From Sediminibacterium sp. (GTDB lineage Bacteria; Bacteroidota; Bacteroidia; B-17B0; Aurantibacillaceae), in contig JASGCO010000013.1 in assembly GCA_030054095.1 (NCBI GenBank), forward strand, positions 34,008-95,129: a stretch of 61,122 bases of DNA, written 5' to 3'. The notes under the pieces were generated by a model. The model worked only from the letters and a program-made list of their open reading frames with translations. It was not told the DNA's origin and ran no database searches. Below are positions 44,597 to 53,847 of the stretch, piece by piece (positions within the stretch are counted from its first letter, which is position 1; each line of letters opens with the position of its first letter). Position numbers and translations under genes: made by a program.

Positions 44597-45665
44597 GTAA
44601 ATTCGTTAAACGGATATACAAAATTACGCGAAATAATCCGGAAGGCGTTTGTATATCCAGTGTATAATCTGATCCATAAATCAAATCCAGTTGCTGGCGG
44701 ATATTTGCCAGACCAATGGTAGTCCTGTTTCGTTTTTCGTACTGACGGGTTACTGTATTCGAAATTGTAAACTGAAAATTCTGTTCTTTCTGTTTAATAT
44801 CAATATCAATCTTAGGAGAACCGCTGTCCTCGCCTGCTCCGTGTTTAAAAGCATTCTCAAGTAACGACAACAAAATCAGTGGTGGAATAGCGATATCTCT
44901 GTCTATATCTGTTTTAAAACTAACCTCCAGCCGTTCATCATATCTTAGCTTTTCAAGTTCAATCTGGTTCTTCAGAAGCGTTATTTCGCTGGAAAGAGAA
45001 ACAAAAGGTTTATTGCACTTGTAAAGCACATGATCCAGTATTTCAGATAACTTTCCTATGGCTACAGGGGTTTTGGGCGAATTATCCAATGAAAGCGAAT
45101 AGATATTATTTAGGGTATTAAATAAAAAATGTGGATTTAACTGGGCTTTCAGGGTTTTCAGTTCTGCTTCTGCCTTTTCTTTACTCAACATAATTTCTTT
45201 CTCTTTCGACTGCCTGTAACTGAGAAAATACTTCACAAATAAAAACTGAAAAGCGGCAACATAAACCGAAGGCAAATACAGCACCAATAATTTATTAAGA
45301 TCTGTTAGAATCTCCGCTATCGGTTCCTGTTCAAAAGGTTTAGGTCTTACCAACTCTTCCCCTACATGAACCACCAAAATTCGTCCGATAACTGCAAACA
45401 AATACGACGTAATAATAAATACCAACACTGTTTCCGCATAACGCCTTTTAACCAAAAAACGAGGAATAAGTACATAAGCAAAAAAATAGGTAGCCAATAC
45501 TTGCGGAATATGCAAACACGTGTTCAGAATCATTATAGCCCACAGGGGATCACCATCCAGCAGACCAGTTGTGGCATTCACCAGAACAATAACCATCCAA
45601 AACAGAAGATGCCTTACCACACCATGCCGCTGAATATACTCCTGTGTGACTTTTGCTATATCCAT
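44586..45665 (-). CDS. LytS/YehU-type sensor histidine kinase
   Basis: The 359-residue protein has four or more transmembrane helices in residues 15-150, a short coiled linker (KEKEIMLSKEKAEAELKTL), then the His_kinase domain with the phospho-His in AQLNPHFLFNTLNNI (about residue 180) and an HATPase_c domain with PPLILLSLLENAFKHG and the G-box region. Such kinases pair with LytTR regulators, as here. It may sense a membrane signal. No large periplasmic sensor domain is seen. Confidence 0.92.
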   Translation of the reverse strand: MDIAKVTQEYIQRHGVVRHLLFWMVIVLVNATTGLLDGDPLWAIMILNTCLHIPQVLATYFFAYVLIPRFLVKRRYAETVLVFIITSYLFAVIGRILVVHVGEELVRPKPFEQEPIAEILTDLNKLLVLYLPSVYVAAFQFLFVKYFLSYRQSKEKEIMLSKEKAEAELKTLKAQLNPHFLFNTLNNIYSLSLDNSPKTPVAIGKLSEILDHVLYKCNKPFVSLSSEITLLKNQIELEKLRYDERLEVSFKTDIDRDIAIPPLILLSLLENAFKHGAGEDSGSPKIDIDIKQKEQNFQFTISNTVTRQYEKRNRTTIGLANIRQQLDLIYGSDYTLDIQTPSGLFRVILYIRLTNLHEV

Positions 45666-45874
45666 ATTACCATTCGTAGCATAAAGATAACATCCACTAT
45701 TTTACATATACCAATGGCGACAAAAAATTCATTTCTACACCTGAAAAAGGCAAATTTTAGCATGAATTGCTCCTCTTCCTGAAAAAATGCTTTATTGGTA
45801 GGCACAGAATGCATTTCTGTCATCCACTTATAAAGTATTACTTGTTTTCATCAATTTTGCGTTATAGTATTACA

Positions 45875-48223
45875 ATGTATATGAAGTTTTCTGTCATCCT
45901 TATCGCCTTATTCCATAGTTTGTTATTCCTTTCTCAGGAAAATGCAAAAACTATTTCTATTAGTGGTAAGATTAAAGATAAAAAAGGGGGAACTGCTCTT
46001 GAATTTGCGACAGTTACTTTTCAGAATTTATCTGATAAAAAAATAATTACCGGCGCTATCACAGACGACAAAGGGAAATACACTATCAATAGCATGCCTG
46101 GTATCTACTCCATGAAAGTGGATTTTATAGGACTCAAAAGTTACGTTGCCGACAGCATGAAGTTTACAGGCAATACGGTTTTACCAGATCTTTTACTGGA
46201 AGAAGATGCCAAACTTCTGGAAGCTGTTGACGTGGCTGTTGAAAAAACCACCATTGAACACAAACTGGATAAAAAAATCTTTAATGTTGGTAACGACCTT
46301 GTATCAAAAGGCAGCAGCGCCAGCGATTTACTGAATAATGTGCCATCTGTAAATGTTAATGCATCCGGAGTAGTTAGTTTAAGAGGTAATTCAGGAGTAC
46401 GCGTACTCATTAATGGCAAACCCTCTGTTCTAACTGCCAATAACGGTCTTGAACAAATCCCCGCCGAAAGTATCGAAAAAGTGGAGGTAATCACCAATCC
46501 TTCTGCCCGCTACGATTCACAAGGTACTGCCGGTATTATTAACATTATACTCAAAAAGAATAAAAAAGGTGGGTTCAGCAGTTCGCTTCAGGCAACCAGC
46601 GGCATCCCCTCTAATCATGCACTAGGATACAACGCCAGTTACAAACACAACAAAATAAACCTCTTTACCGACCTACGTTACCGTTATATTGACTTTCCGG
46701 CAAAAGAGTCTAATCTGCGTACAATATACAACTCCGGCACTATTGATTCTTATCTGGCTGGTTCTACAAAACGTTTACGTAACAACCGTACTTTTACAAT
46801 TTACTTTGGTGGTGATTACTATTTTAACGACAAAAATACGCTTACACTCAGTTACTATCACCGGAATAATGTATCGCGTAATACAGTGGATTATACTTTT
46901 AACTATCTGGACCGTTATAAAAACCAACAACGTTTAATTACGGCCACTGAAAATTACCGCGAACCTCAAAAATCGAATCAAATCGAATTAAACTACCTGA
47001 AAACCTTTAGTACAGAAGGGCAAAAATTAACCTTTAACCTGCAATACGATTTCTGGAATGATGATGAAAACGAATCCATAACAGAACAGGAAACTCTACC
47101 CGTTGCATTAGCAGTAAAAAAGCTGAGGAGTCGCGATATTGAAAGCAGTAAAGATTTCCTCTTTCAAACCGATTATATACATCCCTTTGGCAAAACATCA
47201 CGTCTGGAGGCAGGCAGTAAAGGCGAAATACGACAGATCAACAGCGATTATAACGTGTATGATAACGACACTCCGGTAGATAGTCTTAATAACGTTTTGC
47301 GCTATGAGGAACAAATTATCGGAGCTTACCTTCAATACGGACAATCTTTCAAAAAATTTCAGTACCTGCTGGGCGTAAGGGTCGAAGATTCAAAAACCGG
47401 CAGTAAAGATGATCTTGGTTTATTCAACATTCGCAAAAAATACACTAATTTTTTTCCAACCGCGCATCTAACGTATAATGTATCCACAGCACTTAATTTT
47501 CAATTAAGTTACAGTCGCCGTATCGATCGCCCCAGTTTCTGGCATCTGAATCCCTTTGGCGGTATTGCCGATCGTCGTAACATCCGCGTTGGCAATCCTG
47601 ATATGAATCCGGTTTACACCGACTCCTATGAACTGGGTACACTTATCCGCTGGAAAAAATGCTCGGTCAATCCGGGATTCTATTATCAATTCTCTAAAAA
47701 TATATTTGAAGACCTGCGTACCGCCAGCGCAAATGGGTTTCTGGTTACTAAAGTAATCAACTCCGGCACCGAAGACCGCATGGGTGCCGAAATTAGTGTT
47801 AACTACTCTCCTTTAAAATGGCTTACTGTTTCGGGCGAAGCCAATTACTTTCGTTTTGAGCAGAGAGGGATCTTTAATGTAACAGGCAACGCGCTCACCT
47901 CCCGATTAAGTACCCGTGCAAAATTCCCGAGCTGGAATTTTCAGACCAACTTTAATTACATTGGCGGACGAAAAACCGGCCAATTGAATGAACAAGCACA
48001 ATACTGGTTCGATATTGGGATGGGCAAAGACCTGTTTAAAGAAACAGCCACTATTACCGTTAAAGCCGATAACCTTTTCAATTCACGGATTATAAAAGGA
48101 GTGGCATCGGGTCCCGATTACACACTTACTTACACCATGCAGAACATCGGACCCCGGGTATATGCAACCTTTACCTACCGTTTAAACCGCAAGAAAAACG
48201 AAAAAGACCGTTTACCGGATTAA
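45875..48223 (+). CDS. TonB-dependent receptor-like outer-membrane protein (beta-barrel family)
   Basis: The start is taken at ATG 45875 (or 45881), where a signal peptide MKFSVILIALFHSLLFLSQ begins; the ATG-like start at 45767 adds an unlikely tail. The 780-residue protein then has a carboxypeptidase-regulatory-like domain (ISGKIKDKKGGTALEFATV), a plug region (GSSASDLLNNVPSVNVNASGVVSLRGNSGVRVLINGKP) and an OMP_b-brl_3 barrel to the end (FTYRLNRKKNEKDR). It lacks a SusD partner next to it. Regulation by the adjacent divergent kinase/regulator pair is likely; the ligand is unknown. Confidence 0.88.
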   Translation: MYMKFSVILIALFHSLLFLSQENAKTISISGKIKDKKGGTALEFATVTFQNLSDKKIITGAITDDKGKYTINSMPGIYSMKVDFIGLKSYVADSMKFTGNTVLPDLLLEEDAKLLEAVDVAVEKTTIEHKLDKKIFNVGNDLVSKGSSASDLLNNVPSVNVNASGVVSLRGNSGVRVLINGKPSVLTANNGLEQIPAESIEKVEVITNPSARYDSQGTAGIINIILKKNKKGGFSSSLQATSGIPSNHALGYNASYKHNKINLFTDLRYRYIDFPAKESNLRTIYNSGTIDSYLAGSTKRLRNNRTFTIYFGGDYYFNDKNTLTLSYYHRNNVSRNTVDYTFNYLDRYKNQQRLITATENYREPQKSNQIELNYLKTFSTEGQKLTFNLQYDFWNDDENESITEQETLPVALAVKKLRSRDIESSKDFLFQTDYIHPFGKTSRLEAGSKGEIRQINSDYNVYDNDTPVDSLNNVLRYEEQIIGAYLQYGQSFKKFQYLLGVRVEDSKTGSKDDLGLFNIRKKYTNFFPTAHLTYNVSTALNFQLSYSRRIDRPSFWHLNPFGGIADRRNIRVGNPDMNPVYTDSYELGTLIRWKKCSVNPGFYYQFSKNIFEDLRTASANGFLVTKVINSGTEDRMGAEISVNYSPLKWLTVSGEANYFRFEQRGIFNVTGNALTSRLSTRAKFPSWNFQTNFNYIGGRKTGQLNEQAQYWFDIGMGKDLFKETATITVKADNLFNSRIIKGVASGPDYTLTYTMQNIGPRVYATFTYRLNRKKNEKDRLPD

Positions 48224-48714
48224 ATCACAATTCCTAAAACCATTAACTAAAAAATGGCTTTCTCTCCCTTTTTAATCTGTTTCTTAGTTCCCTGCTTTCC
48301 GCCAAAGCGATAATTTATCATCTTATAACGATTACTGAGCGTTAACCCTTATCTGTATAAGGCATCATAACCTAAAAAATCCTACTAATTTTACCTCAAA
48401 CAGTAAACGCCGTGTTTAACACACAACACCATTTTTCATTTACACCCCCTCATATTCCCAAAAAGAATGAGAATACAATACTTAACAAAAATCAGTAGGT
48501 TAAGATTCAGCATATCAGATTATATTTTATAAATTAGCTGCAACCAATTAAACAACCATCCTCCCCATTCTAAAACAGGCTGGGGCCCTGAAAACTGGCA
48601 ACAATGTATAGATAAAGGATAACTGGCTTTACGCTTTTGTATTACACCCTAATTATCCATAACCGGTTGCATCAGAAATTTTGAATTAAACTATAAAACC
48701 AAAAAAACAAAACC
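48224..48714. other. Intergenic region, 491 bp, no gene recognised
   Basis: No plausible ORF, no TAnnTTTG match and only weak hairpins (CCTTAT/ATAAGG at 48347-48362). AT-rich and poorly structured; the A-rich tail before ATG 48715 is a likely leader. I see no repeat shared with the rest of the window. Confidence 0.5.
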
Positions 48715-50355
48715 ATGAAAAAACAATTATTTAAAGCCGCGTTCATTTTAGGAATCGGCACTTCAGCACTTATGCACGCGCAATTCGCTTCGGTTATTCC
48801 GGATGCGGCATTACCAACCGTAGCGGGGCCTGTTCTACGCCCGCAGAACGCCGGAAGTTCCACCATGCAAAACGTAAACTTCAGTTTAGGTGGCGGAGTA
48901 GTTAGCCCGGGGACAAATTTATACGTACATAGCTGGGATGTGTTTTCATCAGCTGCCAACAATGGCATTGCCTGGCGCAGAACGAATGCCGCCGGCGTAT
49001 TACAGAATCAGGGGCACGTTATTATTCCTTACGCCGAAGACATTGATGTAGCCATTTACGAAGCTAATGGCCGCCATTATGTACTGGCAGCATATTATTA
49101 CAACGATCCCGCTAACCCTGCAACCCGAGGCCACTATTACCGTATATGCGGATTTACACCCGCCGGAGTTGTTTTAGGTGGACAAACCTTACTAACACTA
49201 TCGGCTAGCTTCGGCAGAATTAATGTAGATGCTAACACGCCTTATGGTTTAGCCATTACCTGGTGTGTTCCTGGCACCGGTATTTATGTAAAAGCCGCTC
49301 AGTTACCAGCTGCTGCTTTTGGTTGCAACCTCCTCTTACCAGCCACTGCGGGATTCAAAGATCCGGATGTGGCTATCCGCCGTTCTTCAGGTGTACTGGA
49401 TCTGGAAATTGTTTATCTGGCCAATGCCGAAAATCAAATACAGGAATATAAAATCAGCCTTTTTAATGTTGTTGGCTGCAGTACTGCCGGTTTAACATTA
49501 CAACATACGGTGGCAACACCTAACCTTTTCAGTTCGCCACGTGTAGATTGCCCCGACCAGCTGGCCACCGCAAAATTCACCTATGTGTATTCGGAATACT
49601 CAACGGTAGCAGTGCCCCCTAATGTTAACGTAACAGAGGATATCCGGGCCGTTGTTTACAATTCAGCCGTATCACCTGTACCAACTAACCTTCTGGTTCA
49701 CAGTGCAGCTTACACTACAGGGTTCTATAATCGCAATAATCCGGTTTTGGCGTATGATGCTGCCGGATCGCAAATTACCGTAGGTTGGATAACAAAAGAA
49801 AATACCGCCGTTATTCCCGGAACAGCCAATGTAAAATACCTTGCCCAGTATGTTTCCGATCCGGGCCCCGGATTACCGGTATCGGTTCCTGGATCCATTA
49901 TGATGGTATCAAATACACAAGGAGGGCCAGCTCCTGTTTTAGCCTTCTCGGGCCAGAACAACCACAGTTCGTTTGATGGCATTAATACCGCGTTTTCGCA
50001 ATACAGTACCGTTTTCCCCGGAAACTACGCCATGCTTTATAAACACAAACCTTTTGCCAGTGCTACATTCCGCACAATAGGCCCGGTTTCTGAAGAAAAT
50101 GAAACCACGGATGAAACACTCCACTTGTATCCCTCACCGTTTACCGATTACATCAGTTTTACAGCACCTTTAAAAGGAAACTATAATGTACAGGTTTACA
50201 CTATTGAAGGACGCTTAGTGGCAAGTGAACGTTTTCAAAGCGAATCTAACGACAACATCAAATTGACGACAGGTGAACTGCCTTCAGGCATGTATGTAGT
50301 AAAAATTCAATCTACAGAAAACAATATTAATCTGATAAAGAAAATAGCGCACTAA
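48715..50355 (+). CDS. Secreted protein with T9SS C-terminal sorting domain
   Basis: The 546-residue protein has a signal peptide (LGIGTSALMHAQ). The middle is a repetitive beta-rich region with recurring short blocks such as GIAWRRTNAAGVLQNQGHVI and EVDIYVYL-like segments (DIDVAIYEANGRHYVLAAYYY); a beta-propeller is possible. The last ~85 residues (LHLYPSPFTDYISF, ending NINLIKKIAH) are a T9SS type A sorting domain. A strong terminator follows. It would be handled by PorV/PorU. The substrate or binding partner is unknown. Confidence 0.87.
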   Translation: MKKQLFKAAFILGIGTSALMHAQFASVIPDAALPTVAGPVLRPQNAGSSTMQNVNFSLGGGVVSPGTNLYVHSWDVFSSAANNGIAWRRTNAAGVLQNQGHVIIPYAEDIDVAIYEANGRHYVLAAYYYNDPANPATRGHYYRICGFTPAGVVLGGQTLLTLSASFGRINVDANTPYGLAITWCVPGTGIYVKAAQLPAAAFGCNLLLPATAGFKDPDVAIRRSSGVLDLEIVYLANAENQIQEYKISLFNVVGCSTAGLTLQHTVATPNLFSSPRVDCPDQLATAKFTYVYSEYSTVAVPPNVNVTEDIRAVVYNSAVSPVPTNLLVHSAAYTTGFYNRNNPVLAYDAAGSQITVGWITKENTAVIPGTANVKYLAQYVSDPGPGLPVSVPGSIMMVSNTQGGPAPVLAFSGQNNHSSFDGINTAFSQYSTVFPGNYAMLYKHKPFASATFRTIGPVSEENETTDETLHLYPSPFTDYISFTAPLKGNYNVQVYTIEGRLVASERFQSESNDNIKLTTGELPSGMYVVKIQSTENNINLIKKIAH

Positions 50356-50422
50356 GCTTAATTCACACAAATACACAAAGGGGCTGCTTCAAAAACCATG
50401 AAATCAGCCTGACATATTAGAT

Positions 50423-50456
50423 AAAGCCCGCTTCTATAACGAATAGCGGGCTTTTT
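50423..50456 (+). terminator. Terminator of the T9SS substrate at 48715
   Basis: AAAGCCCGCT (50423-50432) pairs with AGCGGGCTTT (50445-50454); T-run follows. About 70 bp after the stop. Confidence 0.88.
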
Positions 50457-50637
50457 ATCAACTAAAAATTAACCAAATCGCTTATGGAACAGCCTCCCGC
50501 TTTTATTCTCGTGATTGAACCAGAAACTGACCAAAAACAGGAGAAAAGAACCTGCGTAAAAAAAATGAAAGAAGTCAGTAAAATTGGTAGTTAAATTCGT
50601 AGAATTTGGTTTAATTCACAGTATAAACCTACTTAGT

Positions 50638-51165
50638 ATGAAAATAATTGCATCTTTTATTCTATTATGCGCTGTATATGCAGGTGTAGCCCAGAAGGGG
50701 GAAATTTTTCCGGTTATAAACGGGAAAACACTTAATGACAAAACCATGTCTTTGCCCATCAAAAATGGTAAGCAAAGTATTGTTGCCATTGCCTTCCATC
50801 GGGGAGCAGAAGAAGACCTTAAAAAATGGCTGAACCCTTTATATTATACTTTTATTAAAAAACCTAAAGGGCAAACCAATTTCGATATGGCAGAAATTTA
50901 CGACGTTAACTTTACGTTTGTACCTATGATCAGTGGATTTAAAAAAATAGCGGACGACTTTAAGGCCAGCACAGACAAAGAGTTTTGGCCTTATATACTC
51001 GACACTGAAAAATCGGATATTAAAGCAATCCAAAAGCAGTTAAAAATCACCGATAATAAGATCCCTTACTTCTTTGTTTTAGATAAAGACGGCAAAATTT
51101 TGGAGGTTCAGAGCGGCGCCTATAAAGAAAACAAGGTAGAAAAATTGGAAGAGGCCTGTGAGTAG
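50638..51165 (+). CDS. Secreted thioredoxin-fold protein without the CxxC pair
   Basis: With ATG 50638 the protein is 175 residues with a signal peptide (FILLCAVYAGVAQ); the longer frame to 50584 has no signal at its start. The pattern FPVINGKTLNDKTMSLP, SIVAIAFHRG and KIPYFFVLDKDGKILEVQSG fits a thioredoxin/peroxiredoxin fold with the cis-Pro loop, but no CxxC or peroxidatic Cys is present in the usual place (the active-site region reads FHRGAEEDL). It is therefore not expected to be a disulphide enzyme; a binding or chaperone role is possible. It sits between a terminator and gmk. Confidence 0.72.
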   Translation: MKIIASFILLCAVYAGVAQKGEIFPVINGKTLNDKTMSLPIKNGKQSIVAIAFHRGAEEDLKKWLNPLYYTFIKKPKGQTNFDMAEIYDVNFTFVPMISGFKKIADDFKASTDKEFWPYILDTEKSDIKAIQKQLKITDNKIPYFFVLDKDGKILEVQSGAYKENKVEKLEEACE

Positions 51166-51236
51166 GCTGTTTTTTCTGAGTTAAAACTACTTTTTAAACT
51201 AATTACAACATCTCAGGTTTAAATAACAGCAAATTG

Positions 51237-51244
51237 TATCTTTG
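51237..51244 (+). promoter_or_regulatory. TAnnTTTG box 3 nt before gmk start
   Basis: TATCTTTG, exact consensus, then CGC and ATG at 51248. The transcription start should fall on or next to the start codon, predicting a leaderless gmk message. Confidence 0.65.
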
Positions 51245-51247
51245 CGC

Positions 51248-51820
51248 ATGAATTCCGGTAAACTTATTATTTTTTCAGCTCCTTCAGGAAGCGGTAAAAC
51301 CACCATAGTACGACACCTTCTTAAAACCTATCCAGATAAAATCGAATTCTCTATTTCTGCCACCAGCAGACCCAAAAGAGGAATTGAAGAAAACGGGAAG
51401 GATTATTATTACCTGAGCCCTGAAGAATTTAAACAAAAAGTAGCTGATGAAGAGTTTTTGGAGTGGGAAGAAGTTTATGCAGGAACACATTACGGAACCT
51501 TAAAAAGTGAAGTGGAACGTATCTGGGCAAAAGGAAAAGCTGTGATTTTTGACATTGACGTTGAAGGCGGGCTAAACCTGAAAAACCAATTTAAAGAAAA
51601 TGCACTGGCTATTTTTGTAATGCCTCCGAGCCTTAAGATACTTGAAGAACGACTCAGAAGCCGGCAAACCGATAGTCAGGAAAGCATTGCCCGAAGATTA
51701 CAGAAGGCCGAAAAAGAACTTAAAACAGCAGAGTTATTCGATGTATTTATTATAAATGAAGTACTCGAAGATGCATTGGTGAAAGCGGAACGTTTGCTGG
51801 AAGATTTTTTAACAGACTAA
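51248..51820 (+). CDS. gmk: Guanylate kinase
   Basis: The 190-residue enzyme phosphorylates GMP to GDP (EC 2.7.4.8). P-loop APSGSGKTT near the N-terminus, SATSRPKRGIEENGKDYYYLS (GMP-binding) and IFDIDVEGG are all present. ATG 51248 is used; the TTG at 51242 lies inside the promoter box. It stands alone between the thioredoxin-fold gene and a TPR lipoprotein. Confidence 0.95.
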   Translation: MNSGKLIIFSAPSGSGKTTIVRHLLKTYPDKIEFSISATSRPKRGIEENGKDYYYLSPEEFKQKVADEEFLEWEEVYAGTHYGTLKSEVERIWAKGKAVIFDIDVEGGLNLKNQFKENALAIFVMPPSLKILEERLRSRQTDSQESIARRLQKAEKELKTAELFDVFIINEVLEDALVKAERLLEDFLTD

Positions 51821-51882
51821 CAGCATATCATTTACCTGATCTTTTTTACCAATACGCGAAAAAAAATACCGCATAACTCATA

Positions 51883-52950
51883 ATGTTAAAAGCAGTTGTT
51901 CATATTCTATTAGTTTACCTGTTAGCAGTAGGAGTCTTCTCCTGCACTGAAAGACATGCAAAGGGAATTCCCTACTCTTCCAGTGACAGTACTTCTATCA
52001 AAACGTTACTTGACTTTTCGGACACCTGTTTTGATGTATCAAAAGCCGCTGATGCGAATAGAAAAGCCGGGCTAAAGATTACAGAACTATTAAATCTCAA
52101 TGTAAAGGATCCGGAATTGTTACGGCACTATGCCCGCTTTCTTAATAACAAAGGTGTTTTTTTAAGCATTTTTAAAGCCAACGGAAACGAATTAACAGAA
52201 TATGTAAAAGCGCTTGAGATAACCCGGGTTATAGGCGATCATAATCAGGCCGGGAGCATTAATAATAACATAGCGTATTATTTTCTGGAAAATGGAGAAC
52301 CTGATATCGCCGCAGAGTATTATAATCGCGCTATTGACCATTTAAACAAGAACAACAACAAAAAAGATTTGGGTTACCTCTATAAAAGCATGGCTACTAT
52401 TGCCATTCAGCACAAACAGTATGATGAAGCGTTGGATTTTTGTCAGAAGGCTATACAAACCGCTAACGCATCAGATAATGACGGGAAAGAACTCATCGCC
52501 AGTTGCTTAAACAATATCGGAGGGGTATATATGTATCAGAAGAAGTACCCGTTAGCTATGGAGTACTTCTTACGTTCCGAAAATATGCTCAGAGGGCAAA
52601 ACAACATGTTTGAGCTGATAAGTACTCTGCAAAACAAAGGAAGCGCTTATCGGTATATGGGTAAAAATGACTCCGCCGAAATTTTCCTAACACAAGCCTG
52701 GCAGTTAAGCGATTCGATGGCCATTAATGAACAGCTTTATAAAACCGCTGATGCATTATGGACGTTTTACAACACCACCAATCAGCAACAAAAAGCAGAA
52801 GCGTTTAAAAAACTGCATGGTAACTACATTCAGGAGCAAAAAAATCTGGTCAGCAACCCCGTTCCTCGGCACATAACAGATACCTCGGCATTAACTAAAA
52901 AAGGTAAACTGTTTTCAGATAGCCTGCGCAAGGCAGGTATCATTAAATAA
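51883..52950 (+). CDS. TPR lipoprotein
   Basis: The 355-residue protein has a lipobox VFSC (Cys21) after a hydrophobic signal. The rest is seven to eight tetratricopeptide repeats of about 34-40 residues, for example NNIAYYFLENGEPDIAAEYYNRAIDHL, YKSMATIAIQHKQYDEALDFCQKAI and NNIGGVYMYQKKYPLAMEYFLRSE. Such proteins are protein-protein interaction scaffolds in the envelope. Similar TPR regions occur in the sensory part of some Bacteroidota kinases, but no kinase domain is present here. Partner unknown. Confidence 0.85.
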   Translation: MLKAVVHILLVYLLAVGVFSCTERHAKGIPYSSSDSTSIKTLLDFSDTCFDVSKAADANRKAGLKITELLNLNVKDPELLRHYARFLNNKGVFLSIFKANGNELTEYVKALEITRVIGDHNQAGSINNNIAYYFLENGEPDIAAEYYNRAIDHLNKNNNKKDLGYLYKSMATIAIQHKQYDEALDFCQKAIQTANASDNDGKELIASCLNNIGGVYMYQKKYPLAMEYFLRSENMLRGQNNMFELISTLQNKGSAYRYMGKNDSAEIFLTQAWQLSDSMAINEQLYKTADALWTFYNTTNQQQKAEAFKKLHGNYIQEQKNLVSNPVPRHITDTSALTKKGKLFSDSLRKAGIIK

Positions 52951-52969
52951 CGCCTACTTTACTGTAATC

Positions 52970-53842
52970 TTAATAACCAAACTGCTTTAAGCGATTATCG
53001 TTATTCCGCCAATCTTTATCAACTTTTACAAATAACTCCAGAAATATTTTTTTTCCAAAAAACTTTTCACACTCTATACGGGCAGCGGTGCCCACTTTTT
53101 TAATAGCATCGCCCTTATTACCAATAATAATCCCCTTCTGGCTATCCCGTTCAACCAAAATTTCACCTTCTATTTTAATAATGTCTGGTTCTTCCTTAAA
53201 ACTATTTACCAGTATTTCCACACTATAAGGAATCTCCTTTTTATAATGGAGCAGTATTTTTTCCCGAATAATTTCACTCACAAAAAAACGCTCAGGCTTA
53301 TCGGTAAATTCATCTTTAGCATAAAACGCTTCTCCCGGAGGAAGATATCCGATAATTTTACCCATTACCGTTTCCAGATTCATTCTCTTAAGCGCCGATA
53401 CTGGTATAATTTCGGCATTAGGCAATTTTTCCTGCCATTGCGCAATTTTCACATTTACCTGATCCTGCGTACCTATATCTATTTTATTAATCAATAAAAG
53501 AATAGGTGTTTTTGTTTTTTGCAGTTTTTTCAGGTACGATTCTTCCAGCTCAATATCCTCAAACAAATCCGTAATCAGCAAAAATAAATCTGCATCAGAA
53601 AATGCGGTTACCACAAACTGCATCATACGCTCCTGCAGTTTATAATTGGGTTTTATAATACCGGGAGTATCGCTGAAAACAATTTGGTAATCCTCTCCGC
53701 TCACTATTCCCATAATACGGTGTCGTGTGGTTTGCGCTTTTGACGTGATGATACTAAGGCGCTCTCCCACAAGTGCATTCATCAGGGTTGATTTTCCCAC
53801 ATTGGGACAACCAATAATATTTACAAATCCGGATTTATGCAT
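52970..53842 (-). CDS. era: GTPase Era
   Basis: The 290-residue essential GTPase acts in 30S ribosome maturation at the 16S rRNA 3' end. G1 GCPNVGKST, G3 DTPGI, G4 NKID, and a C-terminal KH domain with IIGNKGDAIKKVGTAARI and the final KQFGY. It lies 5 bp downstream of the POT transporter gene on the same strand, so they share a transcript. Confidence 0.96.
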   Translation of the reverse strand: MHKSGFVNIIGCPNVGKSTLMNALVGERLSIITSKAQTTRHRIMGIVSGEDYQIVFSDTPGIIKPNYKLQERMMQFVVTAFSDADLFLLITDLFEDIELEESYLKKLQKTKTPILLLINKIDIGTQDQVNVKIAQWQEKLPNAEIIPVSALKRMNLETVMGKIIGYLPPGEAFYAKDEFTDKPERFFVSEIIREKILLHYKKEIPYSVEILVNSFKEEPDIIKIEGEILVERDSQKGIIIGNKGDAIKKVGTAARIECEKFFGKKIFLELFVKVDKDWRNNDNRLKQFGY

Positions 53843-53847
53843 GGTAA

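Noticed and set aside
48224..48714. Possible small RNA or gene in the 491-bp gap
   Set aside because: Only weak 6-bp hairpins and no promoter box, ORF or repeat match.
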